Virus record (IMG/VR): IMGVR_UViG_3300037153_000352
Coordinates: 1 to 20,756 of that record
From: a virus
Direction: 5' to 3' (one strand)
DNA: 20,756 nt
Made by a program: the position numbers and the translations under genes. Within the stretch, counting starts at the first letter, position 1; each line of letters opens with the position of its first letter. The notes below the pieces were generated by a model. The model had not been told where the DNA came from. It was given only the letters and a program-made list of their open reading frames with translations, and did no database searches. Positions 1 through 7,302 of the stretch are shown here, piece by piece.

Positions 1-102
1 GTCTCGCCCCAATCCCCCCCCCTGCCTCCGATCGGCTGTCATCTGGCGCTGTTCGATCCCGATCCCTTCCAGGCGCCGGGCGATCGGGGACAATCGGGCG
101 CG
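1..102. other. Left-end noncoding segment upstream of the terminase
   Basis: No gene of normal coding character is visible in this stretch. It has a run of nine C at about 14-22 and several short GATC-rich motifs (near 29-34, 55-63 and 80-95) ahead of the ATG at 103. Phage cos or pac sites often lie just upstream of terminase genes, so this is a reasonable place for a packaging site. No specific cos motif can be identified by eye, and no small-terminase gene lies inside the window. Confidence 0.35.
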
Positions 103-1839
103 ATGCCGCACCCCGCATTCGGCGCCAGATACCGGCGGCTGAGGGCGATGATGCTTTCGCCGGGGGTGCCGTGCGCGCGCTGTCGCCGGCAGCTGGCCAC
201 CACCCTGGATCACGATCCGCCGCTGGCCATGCACGTCCACCGCGAGGGCGCCGGCTGCTGCCGGCTGATCCCCGCCTGCGAGGAGTGCAACCAGCGCGGC
301 GGGCAGATGGTGGCCGACGGGACCTGGCGCCCCGGGGTCGAGCTCGCCGCGCTCGAGCCCGAGCCCGAGCGCGCCGGCCTGGCGCCCGGCGACCCGCGGT
401 GGCGCGTGCCGTGGCTGGCCGAGCTGGGCTCAGACCCCAGCGGCACCTGGCCGCGGCTCATGTCGGTCCCCCACCCGCGGGCCGCCGGGTCGCTGGGCGC
501 CGAATTCGCCGCCTGGGCCGAGCAGCGGTCGGGCCGGCCGCTGCGCTGGTGGCAGCGGCTGGTCGGCGCGCGGATGCTCGAGGTCGACGACCAGGGCGCG
601 CTGGTGTGGGACACCGTCGTGCTGTCGACTGCGCGGCAGGTGGGCAAGTCGTGGCTGCTGCGCGAGCTCATGGCCTGGCGGATCAACCAGGGCGCCCGGT
701 TCGGTGAGCCGCAGGACGTGCTGCACACCGGCAAGGATCTGGCGGTGTGCAAGGAGGTCCAGCGGCCGATGCGTATCTGGGCCAAGACCAAGCCGCGCGA
801 ATACCACGTCCGCGAGGTCAATGGCCAGGAGGAGATCGAGCGGCTGAAGGACGGGTCGCGCTGGATGGTCCGTGCCAAGGAGGCGGTCTACGGCTACTCG
901 GTGTCGCTGGCCGCGGTCGACGAGGCGTGGAAGGTGACCGCGGCGGCGGTCGACGAGGGGCTGACCCCGACCATGGTCGAGCGCGAGCAGCCCCAGCTGG
1001 TGCTTGTGTCCACCGCGCACCGGCTGGGGACGAAGCTGATGCTCGAGCGCCGCCAGGTCGCGCTGGCCGGGCTGGAGGACCCCGGATCGGACCTGCTCAT
1101 CGAATGGTCGGCGCCCGAGGGCTCAGAGCTCGAGGACGTGCAGGCGTGGCGCGCGGCGTCGCCGCACTGGACCATGCGCCGGCGCGACCTCATCGCCCGG
1201 CGCCTGCAGGCGCTGAGGACCGGCGAGATCCACGACCCCGACGAGCCCGACCCCGAGCAGTCCTTTCGCTCACAGTGGCTGAACCAGTGGCCGCGCAGGC
1301 TGGCCGAGCCCGAGGGGCCGACCGAGCCGCTGCTGGCCGCCGGCGTCTGGGACGCCCTGCGCGAGCATCCGGCGCCCGCCGGCGTCGGGCCGCTCTATGT
1401 GGCGGTGGAGGACGATTACGGGCTCGGCGCCGCCGTGGCCGCGGTCAGGCGCACCGCCGACGGCCGCCTCGAGCTGGACGGGTGGCTGCGTGCCGACTGG
1501 GACTCGGCGATGGCTGACCTCGAGCACCTGGCGACCATCGCACCGATTCGCACCGTGCTGGTCGGCGCCTCGCTGGCCGACCGCGCGCCGGCCAGGGCCA
1601 AGCCGTGCGGGTCGACGGAGACCCGCACGGGGCTGGCGCTGCTGCGCGACCTGGCGCTGGGCGGGCAGCTGGTCCACGAGACCGCGCCCGAGCTCGACGA
1701 GACGATGGCCGTCGCGATGGTGCGCGAGGCGCCGTCGGGGCTGTTCCTGCTGGCCAAGGGCCCCACCCATCTGGTCCGCGCGGTGGTGTGGGCGCTGCAG
1801 GCGGCGCACCGCCCGGCGCCGGTGCCGGCGATCCGTTAG
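103..1839 (+). CDS. Terminase large subunit with N-terminal HNH nuclease domain
   Basis: ATP-driven DNA packaging motor and genome-cutting nuclease, 578 aa. The ATPase signature is clear: a Walker A-like TARQVGKSW at 176-184, a Walker B LAAVDEAW at 269-276 and a coupling motif LVLVSTA at 299-305. Before it, residues 20-70 form an HNH/zinc unit: C24-x2-C27, D36-H37, then C59-x2-C62-N63 and GG. The reading frame is unbroken between the two parts, so this is a real fusion and not two adjacent genes. The C-terminal RNase H-like nuclease half (about 425-578) is less canonical: the first acidic patch is VAVEDDYG (434-440), and the usual final Asp lies in a segment reading THLVRAVVWAL. Terminase identity is firm and the HNH assignment rests on the Cys/His/Asn pattern. 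Portal follows 15 to 36 bp downstream depending on its start. Confidence 0.93.
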   Translation: MPHPAFGARYRRLRAMMLSPGVPCARCRRQLATTLDHDPPLAMHVHREGAGCCRLIPACEECNQRGGQMVADGTWRPGVELAALEPEPERAGLAPGDPRWRVPWLAELGSDPSGTWPRLMSVPHPRAAGSLGAEFAAWAEQRSGRPLRWWQRLVGARMLEVDDQGALVWDTVVLSTARQVGKSWLLRELMAWRINQGARFGEPQDVLHTGKDLAVCKEVQRPMRIWAKTKPREYHVREVNGQEEIERLKDGSRWMVRAKEAVYGYSVSLAAVDEAWKVTAAAVDEGLTPTMVEREQPQLVLVSTAHRLGTKLMLERRQVALAGLEDPGSDLLIEWSAPEGSELEDVQAWRAASPHWTMRRRDLIARRLQALRTGEIHDPDEPDPEQSFRSQWLNQWPRRLAEPEGPTEPLLAAGVWDALREHPAPAGVGPLYVAVEDDYGLGAAVAAVRRTADGRLELDGWLRADWDSAMADLEHLATIAPIRTVLVGASLADRAPARAKPCGSTETRTGLALLRDLALGGQLVHETAPELDETMAVAMVREAPSGLFLLAKGPTHLVRAVVWALQAAHRPAPVPAIR

Positions 1840-1875
1840 CAGTTCTGTCGGACGGTGTTTGTAGGGTGCGCTCCC

Positions 1876-3135
1876 GTGCGCTGGCGATCGCTGCGGCCCC
1901 CGGACATCACGCCGAACCCCAACGATCCCGCCGACGTGCCGCCCGCCACCGTGGGGCCGCCCGCCGCGATACCAGGCGACCCCGACGGGCTGATCCTCGA
2001 GGGTGAGCTGCGCCCCGATCAGGGGCTGCCACCGATCTGGCCGTCGGCGTGGTCGGGGTGGCCGGCGGACTGGTGGCCGCCGGCGTGGGGCGGCCGGATC
2101 ACCGAACTGACCGATACCGCCTGGGCGTGCCTGGACCTCAACTCCAGCGTGCTGGCCACCATGCCGCCCTACCTGGTCGGCGCCGCCGACAGCCTCGACA
2201 CCGCGTGGCTGCGCAACCCCGACCCCGACGCCTACACATCCTGGGAGGAGTTCGCCAAACAGCTGTTCTGGGACTACCAGCTCGGCGAGGCGTTCGTGCT
2301 GGCCACCGCCTACTACGCCACCGGGCTGCCCGCCCGCTTTCATGTCGTGCCGCCGTGGGCGGTCAACGCCGAGCTGGTCGACGGGCTGCGCGCCTACAGC
2401 ATCGGCGGGGTGGACATCACCCCCGACGTGCTGCACATCCGCTACGCCTCCAGCGTGGACGACGCGCGCGGCCACGGGCCGCTGGAGGCGGGGGCGGCCA
2501 GGCTGATCGCCGACCGCGTGCTGTCCAGGTATGCGTCGGGGTTCGCCGGGTCGGGCGGGGTGCCGACCTCGATCCTCACCCACCCCGAGGATCTCACCGC
2601 CGACCAGGCCTCCGAGCTCAAGGCCGAATGGGTGGCCGCCCGCCAGTCGGGCATCGGCGAGCCCGCGGTGCTGTCGGGCGGGATCACCTGGCAGGGGGTC
2701 CAGATCAGCCCCAAGGACATGGCGCTGGTCGAGCTCTCCCAGCTGACCGGCAGCCGCATCGCGGTGCTGCTCGGGGTGCCGCCGTTCCTGGTCGGGCTGC
2801 CATCGGGCGGGGACCCGATGACCTATCAGAACGTGCAGGCGCTGTTCGATTATCACTGGCGCGCCGGGCTGCGCCCCAAGGCCCAGAGTGTGACCAGCGC
2901 GCTGAGCGAATGGCTGCTGCCGCGCGGGACCGCGCTGGAGCTCAACCGCGACGCCTACATCCAGCCCGAGCCCGAATCCCGGGCCCGCACCGCGCAGATT
3001 CTCAACAACATCCGCGACGAGCAGGGTAACCCCGCGCTCACCGTCCCCGAGATCCGGGCCGCCGAGCGGCTCGGGATCGCCGGCGGGCTGGGCCCCGCGG
3101 CGCCGCAGCCCCAGGTGGTGATCCCCAATGAGTGA
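1876..3135 (+). CDS. Portal protein (HK97 family)
   Basis: Dodecameric ring at the capsid vertex through which DNA enters and leaves. The protein has the usual HK97-portal layout: an early WACLDLNSSVLATMPPYL helix, a WDYQLGEAFVLA segment, and late in the sequence the helix SQLTGSRIAVLLGVPPFLVG, which is highly typical of the family. About 419 aa, normal length. The frame is open from a GTG at 1855, but the GTG at 1876 has an AGGG about 10 bases upstream and gives a more typical N-terminus, so I prefer it; 1855 is the alternative. The stop overlaps the protease ATG by 8 bases, which implies translational coupling. It lies between terminase and protease as expected. Confidence 0.92.
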   Translation: MRWRSLRPPDITPNPNDPADVPPATVGPPAAIPGDPDGLILEGELRPDQGLPPIWPSAWSGWPADWWPPAWGGRITELTDTAWACLDLNSSVLATMPPYLVGAADSLDTAWLRNPDPDAYTSWEEFAKQLFWDYQLGEAFVLATAYYATGLPARFHVVPPWAVNAELVDGLRAYSIGGVDITPDVLHIRYASSVDDARGHGPLEAGAARLIADRVLSRYASGFAGSGGVPTSILTHPEDLTADQASELKAEWVAARQSGIGEPAVLSGGITWQGVQISPKDMALVELSQLTGSRIAVLLGVPPFLVGLPSGGDPMTYQNVQALFDYHWRAGLRPKAQSVTSALSEWLLPRGTALELNRDAYIQPEPESRARTAQILNNIRDEQGNPALTVPEIRAAERLGIAGGLGPAAPQPQVVIPNE

Positions 3136-3745
3136 CGACGACCAGCGGCCCGCCGGCGAGCTGCGCATCCGCGCCGCCGAGCTGCTCGAGGTCTCCTATC
3201 CCGAGCGCACCATCGAACTGGTGGTCATCCCCTACGACACTGAGGCCGTGGTCCCCTACGACGGCAGGATGGTCCGCGAGAGCGTGGCGCCCGGCGCGTT
3301 TGACGGGATCGAGCGCCGCGCCAACCGCATCCGCGTCAACCGCGACCACCGCCTCGAGCGCACCGTCGGCAGGGTCGCGTCGTTTCACCCGTCGCGCACC
3401 GAGGGGCTGGTGGCGAGGGTCCGCATCGCCCGCACCGAGCTCGGCGACGAGACGCTGGCGCTGGCCGACGACGACTGCCTGGACGCCTCCGCGGGCTTTT
3501 TGCCGATGCCCGGCGGCGAGCAATGGTCAGAGATGCGCCGGCGGGTGCGGATCACCAAGGCGTGGCTGGGGCACATCGCGATGACGCCCGACCCCGCCTA
3601 TGAAGACGCCAGGGTCCTGGCGGTGCGCAGTCAGGCGCCGGGCGCCTCGAGCACACCGAATCTCGACCTGGTGCGTGGATGGCGTCTGAGCGATCGTGTA
3701 GCGTCCGATCCTGCACTCAGGCCGCTGAACTACCTGCCGTTGTAG
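3128..3745 (+). CDS. Prohead protease (HK97 / S78 family)
   Basis: Serine protease that matures the procapsid by cutting the capsid N-terminal scaffold, 205 aa. Family marks: IPYDTEAVVPYDGRMVRESVAPGAF near 34-58 with the V-x-PGAF motif, the catalytic His in NRDH (H74), the catalytic Ser in LDASAGFLP (S121), and a late MTPDPAYEDARVLAVR strand. After about residue 168 the sequence looks unrelated to the core and may be a tail removed or dispensable. It overlaps the portal stop and is followed by a 63-bp gap before the capsid gene, the longest spacing in the head module. The capsid has the N-terminal helical domain expected of a substrate. Confidence 0.9.
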   Translation: MSDDDQRPAGELRIRAAELLEVSYPERTIELVVIPYDTEAVVPYDGRMVRESVAPGAFDGIERRANRIRVNRDHRLERTVGRVASFHPSRTEGLVARVRIARTELGDETLALADDDCLDASAGFLPMPGGEQWSEMRRRVRITKAWLGHIAMTPDPAYEDARVLAVRSQAPGASSTPNLDLVRGWRLSDRVASDPALRPLNYLPL

Positions 3746-3808
3746 ACCGCTGGGCGGGCCGGCAGTTGCGGGGGACGCGGATGTAACTCGCGTCGAAGGG
3801 ACCCCGCA

Positions 3809-5020
3809 ATGAGCAGCACCGATGCCGTCCTGGCCCGCTTTACCGGCGAGGTCGAGGAGCGGACCAGGTTCATGGACACCCTGGTCGAGGCCGCCGAGAA
3901 GGAGGGCCGCGACCTCAATGAGCAGGAAATGGAGCTGCTGACCAAGACGCGCCAGCGCATCGGCGTGGTGCAGCAGCAGATCGAACCGCTGGCCGACGCC
4001 GCCCGCATCGCGTCGGAATCGCGCAACCGCACATCGGAGATCGCGCGGCTGTTCGCAGAGGCGCGCAACCCCGAGCTGGCCAAGCCATACGAATACCGCT
4101 CGGCCGGCGCGTACATCCTCGACTACTGGCGCGCGCGGATCGGCCAGGAGGACGCGGTCAACCGCATCGAGCTCTACAACCGCGCCGCCGCCCACCAGAC
4201 CACCGCCGACAACCCCGGGCTGCTGCCCGAGCAGATCCTGGGGCCGGTGGTCAACTTCATCGACGCCGCCCGCCCGCTGGTCACCGCGCTGGCCCCCAGG
4301 CAGCTGCCGTCGGGCACCTGGTCAAGGCCGCGGGTCACCCAGCACACCCAGGTGGCCGAGCAGTCCGCCGAAAAGGCCGAGCTGGTCAGCCGCAAGATGA
4401 TCCTGGGCAAGGTGCCGGTCAACGCAGTCACCTACGGCGGCTACGTCAACGTCAGCCGCCAGAACATCGACTGGTCCCAACCGTCGATCATGGACATCGT
4501 CATCAACGATCTCGCCGCGCAATACGCGATCGAGACCGAGAACGCCACCGCCGACGACACCAGCGCCGGCGCGACCGCGGGGCCGGTGCTGCCCGCCGAC
4601 GCGACCGCCGACGACGTCGCCGCTGCGGTGTGGGCCGCCGCCGGCACCGTGTTCGCCGCGGTCAAGGGGCAGGGCCGGCTGGTGCTGGCCTGCTCGCCGG
4701 ACATGCTCGGCGTCATCGGGCCACTGTTCGCGCCGATCAATCCCCAGAACGCCCAGTCGACCGGCTTTACCGCCGGCGGGTTCGGCGTCGGGGTGATGGG
4801 CGCGGTGTCGGGGATCACCGTGGTCTGCTCGGCCGGGCTTGACGCCGGGACCATCCTGGTGCTCTCGACCGCCGCGGTCGAGGTCTACGAGGACCGCATC
4901 GGCGCGCTGCAGGTGGTCGAGCCCTCGGTGCTCGGGGTGCAGGTCGCCTACGCCGGCTACTTCGCCAACCTGCTGCTCGAGGCGGGCGGCGTGGTCAAGA
5001 TCACCAAGAGCGCGACATGA
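3809..5020 (+). CDS. Major capsid protein (HK97 fold)
   Basis: Shell protein, 403 aa. Residues 1-80 are charged and helical with heptad-like spacing and probably form the delta/scaffold domain removed by the upstream protease. The HK97-like body follows, including VVNFIDAARPLVTAL near 150, a VNAVTYGGYVNVSRQNIDWS segment at about 203-222, and the late VYEDRIGALQVVEPSVLGVQVAYAGYFA strand that is characteristic of the family. A GAAGGG Shine-Dalgarno at 3795-3800 sits 8 bases before the ATG, the best ribosome site in the head module, as expected for the most abundant product. The stop overlaps the next start in an ATGA. Confidence 0.93.
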   Translation: MSSTDAVLARFTGEVEERTRFMDTLVEAAEKEGRDLNEQEMELLTKTRQRIGVVQQQIEPLADAARIASESRNRTSEIARLFAEARNPELAKPYEYRSAGAYILDYWRARIGQEDAVNRIELYNRAAAHQTTADNPGLLPEQILGPVVNFIDAARPLVTALAPRQLPSGTWSRPRVTQHTQVAEQSAEKAELVSRKMILGKVPVNAVTYGGYVNVSRQNIDWSQPSIMDIVINDLAAQYAIETENATADDTSAGATAGPVLPADATADDVAAAVWAAAGTVFAAVKGQGRLVLACSPDMLGVIGPLFAPINPQNAQSTGFTAGGFGVGVMGAVSGITVVCSAGLDAGTILVLSTAAVEVYEDRIGALQVVEPSVLGVQVAYAGYFANLLLEAGGVVKITKSAT

Positions 5021-5256
5021 GCGACTGGTACGCGCCCAACCAGCAGGCCGTCCGCGGCGACGAATCGGGCCCGGCGGACGAGGGCAGCGGCGGATCTCTG
5101 GCCGCCGCACCCGCCGGGCCCGAGCCCGCCGCGGCGGACGACGGGCTGGACGCGATGACCAAGGACCAGCTGCTCGACGAGGCCGCGGCGCGCGGTGTTG
5201 ACGTCAACGCCGCGATGACCAAAGATGAGATCAAGGCCGCGATTCGGGGGGGCTGA
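5017..5256 (+). CDS. Small protein with Rho-N/SAP-like C-terminal motif
   Basis: 79 aa. The first 50 residues are a low-complexity Ala/Pro/Gly/Asp linker. The last 30 form a helix-turn-helix-like unit with paired MTKDQLLDEAAARGVDV and MTKDEIKAAI, resembling Rho N-terminal or SAP domains. Proteins of this type sit right after the capsid gene in many actinophages and are usually annotated as head fibre or head-to-tail components without a proven role. It starts by ATGA overlap with the capsid stop, so it is translationally coupled. The DNA- or protein-binding role is inferred from the fold resemblance only. Confidence 0.75.
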   Translation: MSDWYAPNQQAVRGDESGPADEGSGGSLAAAPAGPEPAAADDGLDAMTKDQLLDEAAARGVDVNAAMTKDEIKAAIRGG

Positions 5257-5259
5257 TTC

Positions 5260-5583
5260 GTGGCCTACGCGACCGTGGAAGAGCTCGCTGCGGCGCTGCG
5301 GATCACGGTCACCACGGCAAACCAGGCAGGCCTGCAGGCCTGCCTGGACGCCGCGGCCATCGAGATCGACGACGCCGTGGACCGCGTCGAGGCGATCGAC
5401 TCCGCCAACCCGCTGGCCAACCGGGTCAATCTCATCCGCGGCGTGGAATGGTGGAAGTCAAACGATGCGGCGTTCGGGATCATCGGCATGAGCGACACCG
5501 GCGCGCTCAGAGCCCCCAAGGACCCGTTTACCCGTCACGCCGCTGCGCTGCTGCCGCTGCGCGAACAATTCGGGGTCGCCTAG
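5260..5583 (+). CDS. Head-tail connector protein (gp6-like)
   Basis: 107 aa, GTG start. The N-terminus YATVEELAAALRI followed by a helical segment ACLDAAAIEIDDAVDR and a later NLIRGVEWWKSND helix matches the pattern of HK97 gp6-like adaptor proteins, which form a ring below the portal. Length is typical. It lies three bases after the previous stop and its own TAG touches the GTG of the next gene. The order capsid, small protein, connector is standard for this module. Family-level assignment is fairly secure. Confidence 0.8.
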   Translation: MAYATVEELAAALRITVTTANQAGLQACLDAAAIEIDDAVDRVEAIDSANPLANRVNLIRGVEWWKSNDAAFGIIGMSDTGALRAPKDPFTRHAAALLPLREQFGVA

Positions 5584-6006
5584 GTGGCCGGCACCGCACA
5601 GGGCGCCGTCACGCTCGCCGATGTGCGCGACCTGGCCGCCGCCGCGTTGGAACCCAGCGGCCCCGATGATCCGCCGGTGCTGGTCGACGTGGTCGATTCC
5701 CTGACGCCACCGGCGCTGATGCTGGTGTGGGGCGACCCGTGGCTGGCACCGGCGATCGGCAACCGGCCGACCATGGGTCCGTGCCTGTGGTCGGCCCGGT
5801 TGCAGGTGCTGTGCGTGGCCGCCCGCATCGAGCCGGGCCCCGGCATCCGGGTGCTCGAGGGACTGGTCGCCCATACCGTCGATCGGCTGGCCGCAGACCC
5901 CTACACCTGGCCCCTGGAGAACGTGTCCGCCCCGCGCGTCTTCGAGATCGCCGCCCTGTCCTATCTCGGCGCTCGCGTCACCTACCTGGTCCCCATCACC
6001 GTCTGA
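5584..6006 (+). CDS. Putative tail terminator or head-tail joining protein
   Basis: 140 aa, GTG start directly abutting the previous stop. No catalytic motif is visible. The protein has an N-terminal helix (VRDLAAAALEP), a central beta-rich section (SARLQVLCVAARIEPG), and ends in strands (FEIAALSYLGARVTYLVPITV). Size and position between the gp6-like connector and the tail tube gene suit a tail terminator or neck protein. The function rests on gene order and size, not on a recognised signature. Confidence 0.6.
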   Translation: MAGTAQGAVTLADVRDLAAAALEPSGPDDPPVLVDVVDSLTPPALMLVWGDPWLAPAIGNRPTMGPCLWSARLQVLCVAARIEPGPGIRVLEGLVAHTVDRLAADPYTWPLENVSAPRVFEIAALSYLGARVTYLVPITV

Positions 6007-6017
6007 AAGGAACACCC

Positions 6018-6482
6018 GTGGCCACACCGCCGCCCGAGCCGCTGCCGCTCATCCTCACCAACGCCAGCCTGAAGATCAACGACCAGGAGCTGGCCTGCGT
6101 GACCAACCACCTTGAGCTGTCCCCCGACGTCTCGATCACCACCCTGGACACGTTCTGCGGGTCCAAGGACTACCCGGGGACGGTCAAGTGGTCGCTGGTC
6201 GCCACGCTGTATCAGTCCTTCGACCCCGGCGCCACCGAGGAGGTGCTGTCGACCGCCTACGCCGCCTACCAGGCCGACGGCACGCTGGCCGACTTCGAGA
6301 TCGCCGGCTATCGCGACCAGGCCGCCGGCACGCTGACCAACCCGACCTGGTCGGGGCAGGTGATCCCGCAGCCCTACAGCCCGATCAACGGCGACGCCGG
6401 CGACGCCTCGACCGTCGACCTGGAGTGGTCGGTGTCCGGGGAGCCCGCGCGCACACCGGCGGTCACCGTCCCCGCCCCGTAG
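6018..6482 (+). CDS. Major tail (tube) protein
   Basis: 154 aa from a GTG with a strong GAAAGGA Shine-Dalgarno at 6005-6011, seven bases before the start; the frame is open further upstream but that part overlaps the previous gene. The beta-rich pattern (LTNASLKINDQEL, SITTLDTFCGSKDYPGTVKW, TWSGQVIPQPYSPINGD, STVDLEWSVSGEPARTP) is that of the small tail tube proteins of siphoviruses, including the near-terminal W-x-V-x-G strand. A good ribosome site in an otherwise tightly overlapping operon fits a highly produced structural protein. The next ATG follows the TAG with no gap. Confidence 0.8.
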   Translation: MATPPPEPLPLILTNASLKINDQELACVTNHLELSPDVSITTLDTFCGSKDYPGTVKWSLVATLYQSFDPGATEEVLSTAYAAYQADGTLADFEIAGYRDQAAGTLTNPTWSGQVIPQPYSPINGDAGDASTVDLEWSVSGEPARTPAVTVPAP

Positions 6483-6884
6483 ATGGCCTCCGACGGCATC
6501 GAGGTCCACGGCATCCCCGAGCTCGAGCGCGGCTCGCGGCGGCTGTTCGAGAACATCGACCAGGGCGCCGGCAGCGCGTTTCGGTCGGTGGCCGACCAGG
6601 TCGCGACCATGGTCCGCACGCGGGTGCCGCGCCGCAGCGGCCGGCTGGCGGCGAGCGTGCTGGCCGACCAGGCCGACGAGGGCGCGCTGGTCGGCCTGGG
6701 CGACGGGGTCCCCTATGCCGGCTGGATCGAATTCGGGGGCACCCGCGGGCGCCCCTACGTACCGAGCGGGCGCTACCTGTACCCCACCGCCCAGGACGCC
6801 GCGCCGCTGCTGCAGCGCGCCGGCGAGCAGGTCGCCCGCGATGAGATCAGGAGGATGGCATGGCCGACAGTAACGGGAGCCTGA
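6483..6884 (+). CDS. HK97 gp10-like tail/neck protein
   Basis: 133 aa. The N-terminus contains VHGIPELERGSRRLFENI. The middle contains the VRTRVPRRSGRLAASV motif followed by PYAGWIEFGGTRGRPYVPSGRYL, the signature of the HK97 gp10-like family, whose members act at the head-tail junction. In most phages this gene precedes the tail tube gene; here it follows it. It abuts the tube stop directly and overlaps the next gene by 25 bases. Confidence 0.8.
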   Translation: MASDGIEVHGIPELERGSRRLFENIDQGAGSAFRSVADQVATMVRTRVPRRSGRLAASVLADQADEGALVGLGDGVPYAGWIEFGGTRGRPYVPSGRYLYPTAQDAAPLLQRAGEQVARDEIRRMAWPTVTGA

Positions 6885-7183
6885 CCGGGTCGCCGGTGCT
6901 CACCGTCGAGATCGACCTGGTGGACCTCACCGTCAGGTTCACCCCGAGAGAGCTGCGGCTGATCCGCGAGCACACCGGCCGGTCGTATTCGGAGATCGTC
7001 GCCGACGACTCCAGCGATGACCGCTTCACCGTGATGGCGTGGCTGAAAGCAAGACGCGACGGCCACGACCTCGACTTCGAGGAGATGGAGGACGTGGTCA
7101 TCTCGATCACCAACTCGGCGGTGGACCCTACGACCGTGCTGCGGGACGCAATCTCGCAGTCTTCTGCCGCTACTACCGGATGA
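6860..7183 (+). CDS. Tail assembly chaperone, upstream ORF (gpG-like)
   Basis: 107 aa. An AGGAGG at 6849-6854 lies five bases from the ATG. The family pattern is visible: VDLTVRFTPRELRLIREHTGRS, then FTVMAWLKARRDGHDLDFEEMEDV, common in actinophage chaperones that coat the tape measure during tail assembly. It lies directly before the tape measure gene as expected. The last 25 residues (TNSAVDPTTVLRDAISQSSAATTG) look unconserved, whereas the -1 frame over the same bases encodes FCRYYRMTPREVD, typical of the downstream chaperone half. This suggests that some ribosomes change frame. Confidence 0.82.
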   Translation: MADSNGSLTGSPVLTVEIDLVDLTVRFTPRELRLIREHTGRSYSEIVADDSSDDRFTVMAWLKARRDGHDLDFEEMEDVVISITNSAVDPTTVLRDAISQSSAATTG

Positions 7184-7299
7184 CGCCGCGCGAGGTCGAC
7201 CAGCTCGACGCCGCCGAGCTGCGGGCGTTCTGGGACCTGCTCGAGACCGAGAACCGCGAGGCCGAGCGCCAGGCCCGCCGTGCCAGGAGGGGCCGCTAG
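7180..7299 (+). CDS. Tail assembly chaperone, downstream frame (gpT-like extension)
   Basis: Continues in the -1 frame relative to the upstream chaperone ORF. The frame is open well before 7180; reading it gives VFCRYYRMTPREVDQLDAAEL, an acidic helical stretch and a basic tail RQARRARRGR. Y/F-rich sequence before MTPREVD resembles the T half of G/GT chaperones, which is normally fused by ribosomal frameshifting. No canonical X-XXY-YYZ heptamer is seen in the overlap; GGACCCT at 7123-7129 is the nearest and is weak. The ATG at 7180 overlaps the upstream TGA as ATGA, so separate coupled translation of 39 aa is the alternative. Which is used cannot be decided from sequence. Confidence 0.6.
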   Translation: MTPREVDQLDAAELRAFWDLLETENREAERQARRARRGR

Positions 7300-7302
7300 G
7301 GC

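Noticed and set aside
1270-3168. 632-codon minus-strand open frame opposite terminase and portal
   Set aside because: Same antisense effect of high GC; the plus strand encodes clear terminase and portal motifs over the same bases.
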